A stretch of DNA of 46,184 nucleotides from an uncultured bacterium (GTDB taxonomy: Bacteria > Planctomycetota > Brocadiia > Brocadiales > Scalinduaceae), in assembly GCA_913055705.1 (NCBI GenBank), contig CAJXKT010000003.1, positions 1-46,184 on the forward strand, read 5' to 3'. Positions within the stretch are counted from its first letter, which is position 1. Every line of letters starts with the position of its first letter. The notes under the pieces were generated by a model, which did not search any database, was not told where the DNA came from, and was given only the letters and a program-made list of their open reading frames with translations. A program made the position numbers and the translations under genes. Positions 9,588 to 17,185 of the stretch are shown here, piece by piece.

Positions 9588-10070
9588 CTAAGCATTATCA
9601 CCTGTATACCTGTCAACAATGTCCGTCACAGTATCAGTAGTCAGCTTGCCAAAATATCTATCATCTACCATCATTACCGGTGCAAGAAAGCATGTTCCTA
9701 TGCAAGCCACAGTTTCCAAAGTAAATTGATAATCTGCCGTTGTCTCTCCTTCGACTACGTTTAATTGATCCTTTACCTTTTGTTTCACATCATTCACACC
9801 CTTTACATGACAGGCTGTACCGGTACAGATCTTTATTGCATGTCTACCACGAGGTATAAGAGTAAACTGTGAATAAAACGTAACAATGCCAAAAATCCTT
9901 GTCAACGGAACATCCATTAACCTTGATACCTCTTTCAGTGCCTGTTTCGGTAGATATCCATATTCATCCTGAGTTTGCTGCAAAGCTGCTATCAGGTTAG
10001 AGTCTTTGTCATTGCCATATCCTGCAACAATTTTTTTCACAGGCCTCAAATCTATGGTCTTTTCTGCCAC
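9588..10070 (-). CDS. nuoE: NuoE/HndA-type 2Fe-2S subunit
   Basis: 160-aa 24-kDa-type subunit with an N-terminal helical bundle (QQTQDEYGYLPKQAL, a strongly conserved NuoE stretch) and a C-terminal thioredoxin-like domain. The 2Fe-2S ligands are Cys 82 and 87 (CTGTAC) and Cys 123 and 127 (CIGTC). It passes electrons between the NADH/FMN subunit encoded next door and a partner. The start is GTG with AGGAG 5-6 nt upstream, and it overlaps the end of purQ by 19 bp. The NuoEF pair alone may serve a soluble NAD-linked dehydrogenase, a bifurcating enzyme, or complex I encoded elsewhere; the window does not decide. Confidence 0.94.
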   Translation of the reverse strand: MAEKTIDLRPVKKIVAGYGNDKDSNLIAALQQTQDEYGYLPKQALKEVSRLMDVPLTRIFGIVTFYSQFTLIPRGRHAIKICTGTACHVKGVNDVKQKVKDQLNVVEGETTADYQFTLETVACIGTCFLAPVMMVDDRYFGKLTTDTVTDIVDRYTGDNA

Positions 10071-10891
10071 ATCTTCTCCTTAACATAATTAACCGCATTC
10101 CTGAAAATGGCAATCCCATCGCCTTCTGCCTTAAGTCCTTCCCTGGTCCATCTCGGATGCTGGGTTGGCTCTATATAACGCTCAGGATGAGGCATCATAC
10201 CAAGCACTCTTCCTGTAGAGTCACAGATTCCGGCTATATTATCCAATGAACCGTTAGGATTCCATGGATAATTTGCTATATTACCATCTTTATCAACATA
10301 TTTAAATATTATTTGTCCTGATTTGCCAAGATTCTCCAACTCTCCCCCATCACCTGCCACAAACTTTCCCTCTGCATGTGCAATCGGGACATATAATAAA
10401 CAATCTTTATCAATAAAAACAGACTTATCTGAAAACGACTTTAAATATACCCACCTGTCTTCAAATTTGTTGGAATCGTTATAAGTTAGAGTAAATTCCT
10501 GTCTATATTCATTAGAAGAAGGTTGAGTCCCGTTTATCCCCGGTAATAATCCCATCTTTATTAAAACCTGAAAACCGTTACATATCCCTATAACAAGCTT
10601 ACCATCATCAACAAATCGTGTAAGCTCATCCAATAAATGATGCCTGAGCTGGTTCGCCAAAACCTTCCCTGCGGCAATGTCATCTCCATATGTAAATCCA
10701 CCCGGTAAAACAAAAATGTGATAAGAACCTAAAAGTCCTTTATCCTTAACTAATTGGTTTACATGTACTAAATCAACATCGGCACCGGCTTTTTCAAGGG
10801 CATACCTCGTCTCATAATCACAATTGGTTCCCGCCGTGCGCAGGATTATTGCCTTTGGCTTATTATCAGGTGTTTCAGTTTTTAAAGTCAT
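10052..10891 (-). CDS. purQ: Phosphoribosylformylglycinamidine synthase, glutaminase subunit
   Basis: 279-aa class I glutamine amidotransferase supplying ammonia to PurL in step four of purine synthesis. Motifs: FVLPGGFTYGDDIAAGKVLANQL, the nucleophile Cys in IGICNGFQVL, and the His/Glu end in GMMPHPERYIEPTQHP. It is longer than the roughly 225-aa B. subtilis PurQ, in line with the longer forms found with some PurSL systems. It lies 9 bp after purL and its 3' end overlaps nuoE by 19 bp. The start codon has only a weak ribosome-binding site. Confidence 0.95.
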   Translation of the reverse strand: MTLKTETPDNKPKAIILRTAGTNCDYETRYALEKAGADVDLVHVNQLVKDKGLLGSYHIFVLPGGFTYGDDIAAGKVLANQLRHHLLDELTRFVDDGKLVIGICNGFQVLIKMGLLPGINGTQPSSNEYRQEFTLTYNDSNKFEDRWVYLKSFSDKSVFIDKDCLLYVPIAHAEGKFVAGDGGELENLGKSGQIIFKYVDKDGNIANYPWNPNGSLDNIAGICDSTGRVLGMMPHPERYIEPTQHPRWTREGLKAEGDGIAIFRNAVNYVKEKMWQKRP

Positions 10892-10900
10892 ATTTTTATA

Positions 10901-13795
10901 TTACAATCTCAGGGTTGCCTGCCATGCCTCCTTAAGATCAGAAATTTTTTCTGAAATCACATTCTTTCCGCCCTGTGATTGAATGGTAAAAACATCATTA
11001 TCCAAAACCTTCCCCATACAACCATATGGGATACCACTAATTGTCTCCTCAAATTCTTTCTGTTTCTCCGGCTGTACTTCAACAATGAATCGCGAATTAG
11101 ACTCAGAAAAAAGAATAATATCATCCCGATCAACTCCTGTTTCAACCGGCACTCGAGACAAATCAAGCTCTATTCCGTACCCGCCTGCAAAACTCATCTC
11201 TGCAGCCGCAACAGCAAGCCCTCCCTCCGAACAATCATGACACGACCGGACCAAACCTTTTCCTGTTGCATTGGCAAGCAAATCCATAGTTTTCTTTCCA
11301 ACCTCTCTGTCTACTTTTGGAACTGAGTTGCCTTTAAAACCATGGATATCGTAATAATGTGAACCTCCAAGTTCATCTTTTGTCATACCTAAAATATAAA
11401 TCAGATTATCAGGTGACTTCACATCCATGGAAATTGCCCTGGTAACGTCCGGCATTACACCGATAGCAGAAATCAATAGAGTCGGCGGTATGGAGATAGT
11501 TTTATCGCCAGATTTAAACTCATTATTCAGACTATCCTTACCGGATATAAACGGAGTTTCATAGTATATTGCCATATCGTAACACGCCTTTGCCGCCCTG
11601 ACAAGGCCGCCCAGGCATACAGGTTTATCAGTATTACCCCAGCTAAAGTTGTCAAGCAGGGCAACCATTTCCAGATTGCCACCCACGGATATTATTTGTC
11701 TCAGTGCTTCATCAATTGCCGAAGCCGCCATATGATAAGGGTCTATATCTCCGTATTTGGGATTCATCCCATTCGATACAATTATTCCTTTGCCGGAGCT
11801 TAAAACCGGCCTGATTATGCATGCATCACCCGGACCATCATTATCCACTCCCTGCAACGGTTTCAAAACGCTTCCGCCCTGCACTTCATGATCATATTGC
11901 CGGATTACCCACTCTTTGCTACAAACGTTCCATGAAGATAGAACCTTTTTCAAATCTTCACCATAGTCCTTCTTCACTTTTATGTCCGGCTCTTCATGAG
12001 AGGGTGAACGCCATACTGCCTTGCGTATAATCCTGGGCAGCCCATCATGTAAGAACTCCATCTCTATATCAGCAACATCCTCGCCTTTGTATCTTAACCG
12101 TAATCTTTTATCTCCCGTAAACTCTCCAATAAATGTAGCTTCTACATCTTCCCTCTGAAAAACTTCCCGGATCTCCTCCATGTTCTCCGGAGGTACAGAA
12201 AGTACCATTCTCTCCTGAGCCTCAGAAATCCAAATCTCTGAATAAGAGAGTCCATCATATTTAAGAGGTACTTTTTCAAGATCAACAACAGCCCCAAGTT
12301 CTTCTCCCATCTCACCCACAGCAGAAGAGAGGCCTCCCGCACCACAATCAGTAATATTGTTATACAAACTACGATCCAGCGCCTTCATGAGTGCGTCAGT
12401 AACCTTCTTTTCCATTATTGGATCGCCAATCTGTACCGCACCTCCGGACACTACCTCGGATTGGTGTGTTAACTCTACAGATGAAAATGTTGCCCCGTGG
12501 ATACCATCTCTTCCGGTTCTACCGCCCACAAGCAAAATCAAATCACCCTCGTGTGATTTCTTTTCACACTTATCCCTTGAAATCAATCCGACATTTCCAC
12601 AATAAACAATTGGATTACTCGTGTATCTTTCATCAAAAAATATAGAGCCATTTGCCGTAGGTATCCCCATACGGTTGCCATAATCCCTGACACCGCCCAC
12701 CACTCCCTTAAATATTCTTTTTGGATGGAGAACCCCTTCCGGTATCATTTCCTGACCAATATCCAGAGGTCCGAAACAAAAAACGTCTGTATTTAAAATT
12801 GGCTTTGCACCCAGACCTGTACCTAAAGTATCCCTGATGACACCGCCAATTCCGGTATTTGCCCCGCCATAAGGTTCAATTGCTGATGGATGATTATGCG
12901 TTTCAACCTTGAAACAGATATTATAATTTTCATCAAACTCAATGATACCGGCGTTATCTTTAAATACAGAAACGCACCACGATTTATCTAATTCTGAAGT
13001 CGCTTTCATTACCGTATTGGCCAGAAGGTTATCAATAAGCTCTCCGTCGCAATCTATCATTCCCCTGAATGTTTTATGCATACAATGTTCAGACCATGTC
13101 TGAGCAATTGTTTCAAGTTCAACGTCGGTAGGATTCCTGCCAAGAGTGGTAAAATACTTCTGAACAGCCTTCATCTCCTCGAGACTTAAATACAACTGCC
13201 CCTCCTGACTGATCGACAGGAGTTGCTCATCGTCTGCATTCAATATCTCAAGCGTATGCCTGTGGAAGACGTACTCTATTGCTTCATTCTTATCCTCATA
13301 AAACAAATTATCTTTGTTTATGAAAACATCTTCTATAATTTTGTTGGCCAGTACCTTATCAGCAATAGCCTCAACCTGTTCAATTGAAAGTGAACCTGCT
13401 ACCAGGAATCTCTTTGCCGTTTTGACAGATCTTGCACTCATGCCTAGATCTCTAATCCCCTTAATCACAGTAGATTCCACGGGATCCATTACACCCCGTT
13501 TACGGGTCACTTCAATCGTATAAACAGTATTATCCCTATGCCCTGCCTGAATGTCAGCAGGTTGCTCTGACGAACCATTGATGCAGGCGTAATCCTGCGT
13601 CAATCCATCAATTAACAGTTCACTGCAAATACGTTTGATTTCGTCTTTAGACAACTCTCCATCTATCAGGTACACCTGTACCGTACGGATTTCATCCACA
13701 GATGTAATTCCAATATTTGCTATCTCTGAGGCTACTTCATTTCCGATGGCATCCGGAAAATTTGCCTTAGTAAATACCTCTATCCTTTTTTCCAT
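10901..13795 (-). CDS. purL: Phosphoribosylformylglycinamidine synthase with two fused PurS-like domains
   Basis: 964-aa PurL that converts FGAR to FGAM with ATP and PurQ-derived ammonia. The first 160 residues look like two PurS-type repeats (about 3-70, and about 91-160 with a GVMDPVESTVIKGI motif), followed by the linker helix region with AQTWSEHCMHKTF and the catalytic part carrying ETHNHPSAIEPYGGANTGIGG, then a second AIRS-like half. Small PurL is about 740 aa and works with a separate PurS dimer, so the extra length matches two PurS units. No separate purS is seen beside purQ. The ATG overlaps the end of tyrA by 16 bp; purQ follows after 9 bp. Confidence 0.94.
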   Translation of the reverse strand: MEKRIEVFTKANFPDAIGNEVASEIANIGITSVDEIRTVQVYLIDGELSKDEIKRICSELLIDGLTQDYACINGSSEQPADIQAGHRDNTVYTIEVTRKRGVMDPVESTVIKGIRDLGMSARSVKTAKRFLVAGSLSIEQVEAIADKVLANKIIEDVFINKDNLFYEDKNEAIEYVFHRHTLEILNADDEQLLSISQEGQLYLSLEEMKAVQKYFTTLGRNPTDVELETIAQTWSEHCMHKTFRGMIDCDGELIDNLLANTVMKATSELDKSWCVSVFKDNAGIIEFDENYNICFKVETHNHPSAIEPYGGANTGIGGVIRDTLGTGLGAKPILNTDVFCFGPLDIGQEMIPEGVLHPKRIFKGVVGGVRDYGNRMGIPTANGSIFFDERYTSNPIVYCGNVGLISRDKCEKKSHEGDLILLVGGRTGRDGIHGATFSSVELTHQSEVVSGGAVQIGDPIMEKKVTDALMKALDRSLYNNITDCGAGGLSSAVGEMGEELGAVVDLEKVPLKYDGLSYSEIWISEAQERMVLSVPPENMEEIREVFQREDVEATFIGEFTGDKRLRLRYKGEDVADIEMEFLHDGLPRIIRKAVWRSPSHEEPDIKVKKDYGEDLKKVLSSWNVCSKEWVIRQYDHEVQGGSVLKPLQGVDNDGPGDACIIRPVLSSGKGIIVSNGMNPKYGDIDPYHMAASAIDEALRQIISVGGNLEMVALLDNFSWGNTDKPVCLGGLVRAAKACYDMAIYYETPFISGKDSLNNEFKSGDKTISIPPTLLISAIGVMPDVTRAISMDVKSPDNLIYILGMTKDELGGSHYYDIHGFKGNSVPKVDREVGKKTMDLLANATGKGLVRSCHDCSEGGLAVAAAEMSFAGGYGIELDLSRVPVETGVDRDDIILFSESNSRFIVEVQPEKQKEFEETISGIPYGCMGKVLDNDVFTIQSQGGKNVISEKISDLKEAWQATLRL

Positions 13796-14646
13796 TTTTT
13801 CTTATCACGTACTGCTTTTGACTTTTTCAATCTTTTTAAAATCTTATTGTCGTTTCCCTTCTCCAGGTCATTTAACGTAGACTTTACTTCTTTAGAAAAA
13901 CATTTCAGCGCCTTAATTATTCTCGCCTTATTCTGCTTGCAGATACCCAACCATAGATCCGGGTCTCCCGAAGCAACCCTTGTGGTATCCCTTAAACCGC
14001 TGGCAGCAAACTTCCAATATTTCTCATCAATCACGCTCACAAGGCCGGAAGCAACTAAATGAGGTAAATGGCTGACTAATGCAACAATCTCATCATGTTT
14101 AGAAGGCGTCATGATACTTACTTCAGCTCCCAATGCCTTCCACATTTTCGATAACCTTGTTATACATTTCTTTGAATTAAGGCTTGTGGGTGTCAGCACA
14201 CAGACACTACCTTCAAAAAGGTCCGGCCTTGCCGACTCAATACCCCTTTGTTCTGAACCTGCCAGTGGATGTGCGCCTATAAAGTTTGGCCTGTCCCCTT
14301 TATGCTTACTCTTTATCTCCTTGTTTATTTGAGAAACTATATAATTCTTAGTACTTCCGACATCAGTAAGAATGGCCGATACCTTCATTAAAGGGATTAT
14401 TTTCCTTGCAAGATCCGGTATAAGGTCAACGGACGTTGCTAATATTATAATATCTGCCTGTTTTACGGCTTTTTCAATATTGATTGTACCTTCGTCAATA
14501 GCTTTGGCCCTAAGTGCCTTATTTATTGAGGTTCTACGGTGCCCGACACCTATAATTGACCCGGCCAAACCTCTTTCCTTCAGGCCAAGACCTATTGAGC
14601 CACCTATCAAACCTGTCCCTATTATGGCAACAATTCCAAAGTTCAT
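13780..14646 (-). CDS. tyrA: Prephenate / arogenate dehydrogenase
   Basis: 288-aa TyrA, the oxidative decarboxylation step to tyrosine. The Rossmann motif IGTGLIGGSIGLGLKERG is at the N-terminus, followed by LTDVGSTK and the substrate-binding GAHPLAGSEQRG, then ALVSHLPHLVASGL and RDTTRVASGDPDLW in the helical dimerisation domain. No chorismate mutase or ACT domain is attached. It is the first gene of the long minus-strand run and has a promoter candidate about 65 bp upstream of the ATG. Cofactor preference cannot be read confidently from the sequence. Confidence 0.94.
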   Translation of the reverse strand: MNFGIVAIIGTGLIGGSIGLGLKERGLAGSIIGVGHRRTSINKALRAKAIDEGTINIEKAVKQADIIILATSVDLIPDLARKIIPLMKVSAILTDVGSTKNYIVSQINKEIKSKHKGDRPNFIGAHPLAGSEQRGIESARPDLFEGSVCVLTPTSLNSKKCITRLSKMWKALGAEVSIMTPSKHDEIVALVSHLPHLVASGLVSVIDEKYWKFAASGLRDTTRVASGDPDLWLGICKQNKARIIKALKCFSKEVKSTLNDLEKGNDNKILKRLKKSKAVRDKKKWKKG

Positions 14647-14711
14647 TTAGTATTTTTTCCCACAAAAAAACTTAAAATATTTCACGAAAGCAGAGTAAAT
14701 TTCGAGTGCTG

Positions 14712-14740
14712 ATGTTAACCTCGTTAAAGAATTTTGTCAA
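14712..14740 (-). promoter_or_regulatory. Sigma70-type promoter for the tyrA-purL-nuo-his run
   Basis: Read on the minus strand: TTGACA at 14735-14740, a 17-nt spacer, and TAACAT at 14712-14717. The predicted start of transcription, near 14705, leaves a leader of about 60 nt before tyrA. It is divergent from the accA promoter and the two -35 boxes are about 20 bp apart, so the promoters could share a regulator. No experimental support. Confidence 0.55.
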
Positions 14741-14761
14741 ATTTAATTAATCTATATTCCC

Positions 14762-14789
14762 TTGATTTGCATAAAAAAACTGCTAAAAT
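14762..14789 (+). promoter_or_regulatory. Sigma70-type promoter for accA
   Basis: TTGATT at 14762-14767, 16-nt spacer, TAAAAT at 14784-14789. The predicted transcript starts near 14797, giving a leader of about 70 nt to the accA ATG. No other better -35/-10 pair is evident in the 219-bp gap. Confidence 0.45.
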
Positions 14790-14865
14790 TGCAACTAACC
14801 TCAATTCAACAACTTAAGGTATTGTAAACTATTATAAACTTTATAACTGTTAGATATGGATTGTT

Positions 14866-15918
14866 ATGAAGAAAGACAAACTGAAACACAAACTGAAAGA
14901 CAAACTGAAACACAAACTGAAACACAAACTGAAAGACAAAGACAAAGAAAAGGAAAAAGACAAACAAAATACCGAGAATATAATTCTTGAATTAGATAAA
15001 CGTATTAGCGCGCTACATGATAGCACAGAAGAAGATTCATCTGCTCAAATAAAAGAACTGGAAGAGCAGAAAACATCCCTTCTAAAAGAAATGTATTCCA
15101 ATCTTGCACCCTACGAGATTGTAAAGGTTGCACGCCATCCTCTCAGGCCTCCTGTATCTGATTACATAAAAATGATGGTTGTTGATTTTATAGAACTACA
15201 CGGGGACCGTAATTACGGAGACGATAGAGCCATAACTACAGGTTTTGGTAGTATTGGCGGCAAAAAAGCTTTGATAATCGGCCAGCATAAAGGAAAAACA
15301 ACAAAGGAGAGAATTGACTGCAATTTTGGTATGCCCAATCCTGAGGGATATCGAAAGGCGTTACAAAAAATGAAACTGGCAGAAAAATTTCATTTACCCA
15401 TAATCACCCTGATTGATACGCCGGGTGCAAATCCTGATATAGGAGCAGAAGAGCGTGGCCAGGCGCATGCAATAGCCATAAACATTGCAGAAATGAGCAA
15501 ACTCCGAACCCCCGTAATATGCATCGTCATTGGCGAGGGCGGAAGCGGCGGTGCACTGGGAATAGGTGTGGGTGATAAATTTTCGATTCTTGAGTATGCA
15601 TACTGCTCTGTTATCTCACCGGAAGGTTGTGCGGCTATCCTGTGGAAGAGCAAAGACAATGCAGAGGACGCTGCCAATGCACTGAAATTAACTGCAAAGG
15701 AATTGTTCAAGCTGGGAATAGTAGATGAAGTAATACCGGAACCAACAGGAGCAGCACACAGTAACCCGGAAGAAATGTCTAAGATATTAAAAGAAACAAT
15801 CATTAGATATATAGACGAACTCCAGGCAATACCTTTAGACAAATTAATCGAGAAAAGATATAAGAAATACAGGAAGTTTGGCAGTTTCCTGGGCGGAGAA
15901 CAGGCAGCAACTAATTGA
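14866..15918 (+). CDS. accA: Acetyl-CoA carboxylase carboxyltransferase subunit alpha with Lys-rich extension
   Basis: AccA, 350 aa, transfers the carboxyl group from carboxybiotin to acetyl-CoA with AccD for fatty acid synthesis. The family part begins near residue 36 (IILELDKRISAL) with the usual coiled coil, then VKVARHPLRPPVSDYI, FIELHGDRNYGDDRAI, IGQHKGKTTKERIDCNFGMP, PIITLIDTPGANP and GEGGSGGALGIG, all diagnostic. The first 35 residues are a lysine-rich string of KLKH/KLKD units encoded by a 12-bp tandem repeat and are not part of normal AccA. The start ATG has no convincing ribosome-binding site, so the true start could lie downstream of the repeat, but no in-frame ATG occurs until MYSNLAPYE, which would delete the coiled coil. 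accD is not in the window. Confidence 0.95.
   Translation: MKKDKLKHKLKDKLKHKLKHKLKDKDKEKEKDKQNTENIILELDKRISALHDSTEEDSSAQIKELEEQKTSLLKEMYSNLAPYEIVKVARHPLRPPVSDYIKMMVVDFIELHGDRNYGDDRAITTGFGSIGGKKALIIGQHKGKTTKERIDCNFGMPNPEGYRKALQKMKLAEKFHLPIITLIDTPGANPDIGAEERGQAHAIAINIAEMSKLRTPVICIVIGEGGSGGALGIGVGDKFSILEYAYCSVISPEGCAAILWKSKDNAEDAANALKLTAKELFKLGIVDEVIPEPTGAAHSNPEEMSKILKETIIRYIDELQAIPLDKLIEKRYKKYRKFGSFLGGEQAATN
14878..14937 (+). repeat. 12-bp tandem repeat in the 5' end of accA (5 copies)
   Basis: Five adjacent copies of AAACTGAAA(C/G)AC, each encoding KLK plus H or D. The order is cac, gac, cac, cac, gac, and it decays into AAAGAC/AAAGAA triplets downstream. The unit length is a multiple of three, so copy-number change would keep frame. 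The copies differ only at one base, which indicates recent expansion. Confidence 0.9.
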
Positions 15919-15943
15919 GAAAAACACAAGAGGAGATTTTACT

Positions 15944-16003
15944 TTGGTTAAAGAAGAAGGCAAGTGGAAGGTTCTTCTAGATCCAGAAAATAATATACAG
16001 TAA
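15944..16003 (+). CDS. Possible 19-aa micro-ORF between accA and the next gene
   Basis: TTG-initiated frame of 19 codons (ending ...LLDPENNIQ) preceded by AGGAG 8 nt upstream and terminating just before the AAGGA that serves the following gene. The charged, ordered composition is compatible with a real peptide, but at this length chance is the default. It could instead be a leader that couples translation of the 173-aa protein to accA. Confidence 0.25.
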   Translation: MVKEEGKWKVLLDPENNIQ

Positions 16004-16013
16004 GGACAATGTT

Positions 16014-16535
16014 GTGAGACAAATATTATTAGATATTGCAAAAAGAGTCAGCATTAATGTTAATCAATTGCAGAATGAGGTTGAGGAGTGGTTTAAGGGT
16101 AAATTTGAGAAGCTCGCCAAAATCAAAGAATCTCTCCAGGAAACCAGTTCATGTACATACGAAAACCAAACCACTCTTTTTGGTAAAGAGCGAGAGTATC
16201 TGATTGATTTACATAAGGGAATCCTGGAAGAAGGAAAGTACGAAACGGAAGATATGAGAATCTTAGTACAGAATATTTTTAACGACTATGATGAAGCAAT
16301 CCGTAAATATCGTGGAATCATACCCCTGGACTACTCCATACATATAATCCCGGACAAAGCCCATGCGGAAGAAGGCAGTGAAATCGAAGCAGAAATTCTG
16401 CATTTCTTTCCATCAAATTGCAAAAGAGAAGAAATCACACAGCAAGTAACAGAAATTATTAAACATATCCAGGAAACGTCCTTTTCTGATACACCAATCT
16501 GGGTCAAGGTAACCCAACACAAAGAGAAACAATAG
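16014..16535 (+). CDS. Hypothetical protein, 173 aa
   Basis: I do not recognise a family. It starts at GTG with AAGGA about 7 nt upstream. The N-terminal 75 residues are helical and charged (LQNEVEEWFKGKFEKLAK), the middle is amphipathic, and the C-terminal third has alternating strands (IPLDYSIHIIP, IEAEILHFF) ending in a helix. No signal peptide, membrane segment or Cys motif pattern. It lies between accA and purN, 10 bp before purN, so it is probably expressed with them. The product is likely soluble and cytoplasmic. Confidence 0.7.
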   Translation: MRQILLDIAKRVSINVNQLQNEVEEWFKGKFEKLAKIKESLQETSSCTYENQTTLFGKEREYLIDLHKGILEEGKYETEDMRILVQNIFNDYDEAIRKYRGIIPLDYSIHIIPDKAHAEEGSEIEAEILHFFPSNCKREEITQQVTEIIKHIQETSFSDTPIWVKVTQHKEKQ

Positions 16536-16545
16536 AAAACAAAAT

Positions 16546-17178
16546 ATGCCTGTATCCAATATGCTTAATCTTGCAATCCTTATCTCTGGCAGTGGGACAA
16601 CACTCCAGAATCTAATTGACAGAATAAATGATAAAACTCTTAATGCCAATATTCAAATCGTGATTAGCAGCGCTCCGGACACTCATGGTATAAAGAGAGC
16701 AGAACAAAACAGTATTCCTGTAGCCATAGTAGAACGTAAAGGTTTTGATAACTCAGACAATTTCAGCAACACAATAATAAACGAAATTGAAAAATATTCT
16801 GTAGACTTAATAATACTTGCCGGTTTCTTACACCTCTTTAAGATACCTGATAAATATACCGGCAAGGTAATGAACATTCACCCGGGACTAATTCCTTCTT
16901 TCTGCGGTAAAGGATATTATGGACATCACGTCCACGAAGCCGTTATTGAAAGTGGAGTCAAGGTCTCAGGCTGTACTGTTCACTTTGTTGACAACGAGTA
17001 CGATTGCGGACCCATTATAATCCAGAGAGTTGTTCAAGTGCATGAAGATGACTCTCCGGAGACACTTGCACAAAGGGTTTTTAAAGAAGAATGCATAGCA
17101 TATCCCGAAGCAATAAACCTCTTTGCTGAAGGGAGATTAAAAATTGAGGAAAGAAAGGTTAAGGTCTTAAACAAATAA
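16546..17178 (+). CDS. purN: Phosphoribosylglycinamide formyltransferase
   Basis: 210-aa folate-dependent GAR transformylase, step three of purine synthesis. It has the phosphate-binding loop ISGSGTTLQNLID, the substrate region DLIILAGFLHLF, and the catalytic Asn/His/Asp set in MNIHPGLIPSF and CTVHFVDNEYDCGPII. The loop usually reads SGxGSN; here it is SGSGTT, a mild variant. It follows the 173-aa gene by 10 bp and is followed 7 bp later by the TPR gene. purL and purQ lie on the opposite strand nearby, so purine steps 3 and 4 are clustered but in separate transcripts. Confidence 0.95.
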   Translation: MPVSNMLNLAILISGSGTTLQNLIDRINDKTLNANIQIVISSAPDTHGIKRAEQNSIPVAIVERKGFDNSDNFSNTIINEIEKYSVDLIILAGFLHLFKIPDKYTGKVMNIHPGLIPSFCGKGYYGHHVHEAVIESGVKVSGCTVHFVDNEYDCGPIIIQRVVQVHEDDSPETLAQRVFKEECIAYPEAINLFAEGRLKIEERKVKVLNK

Positions 17179-17185
17179 TTAAATT

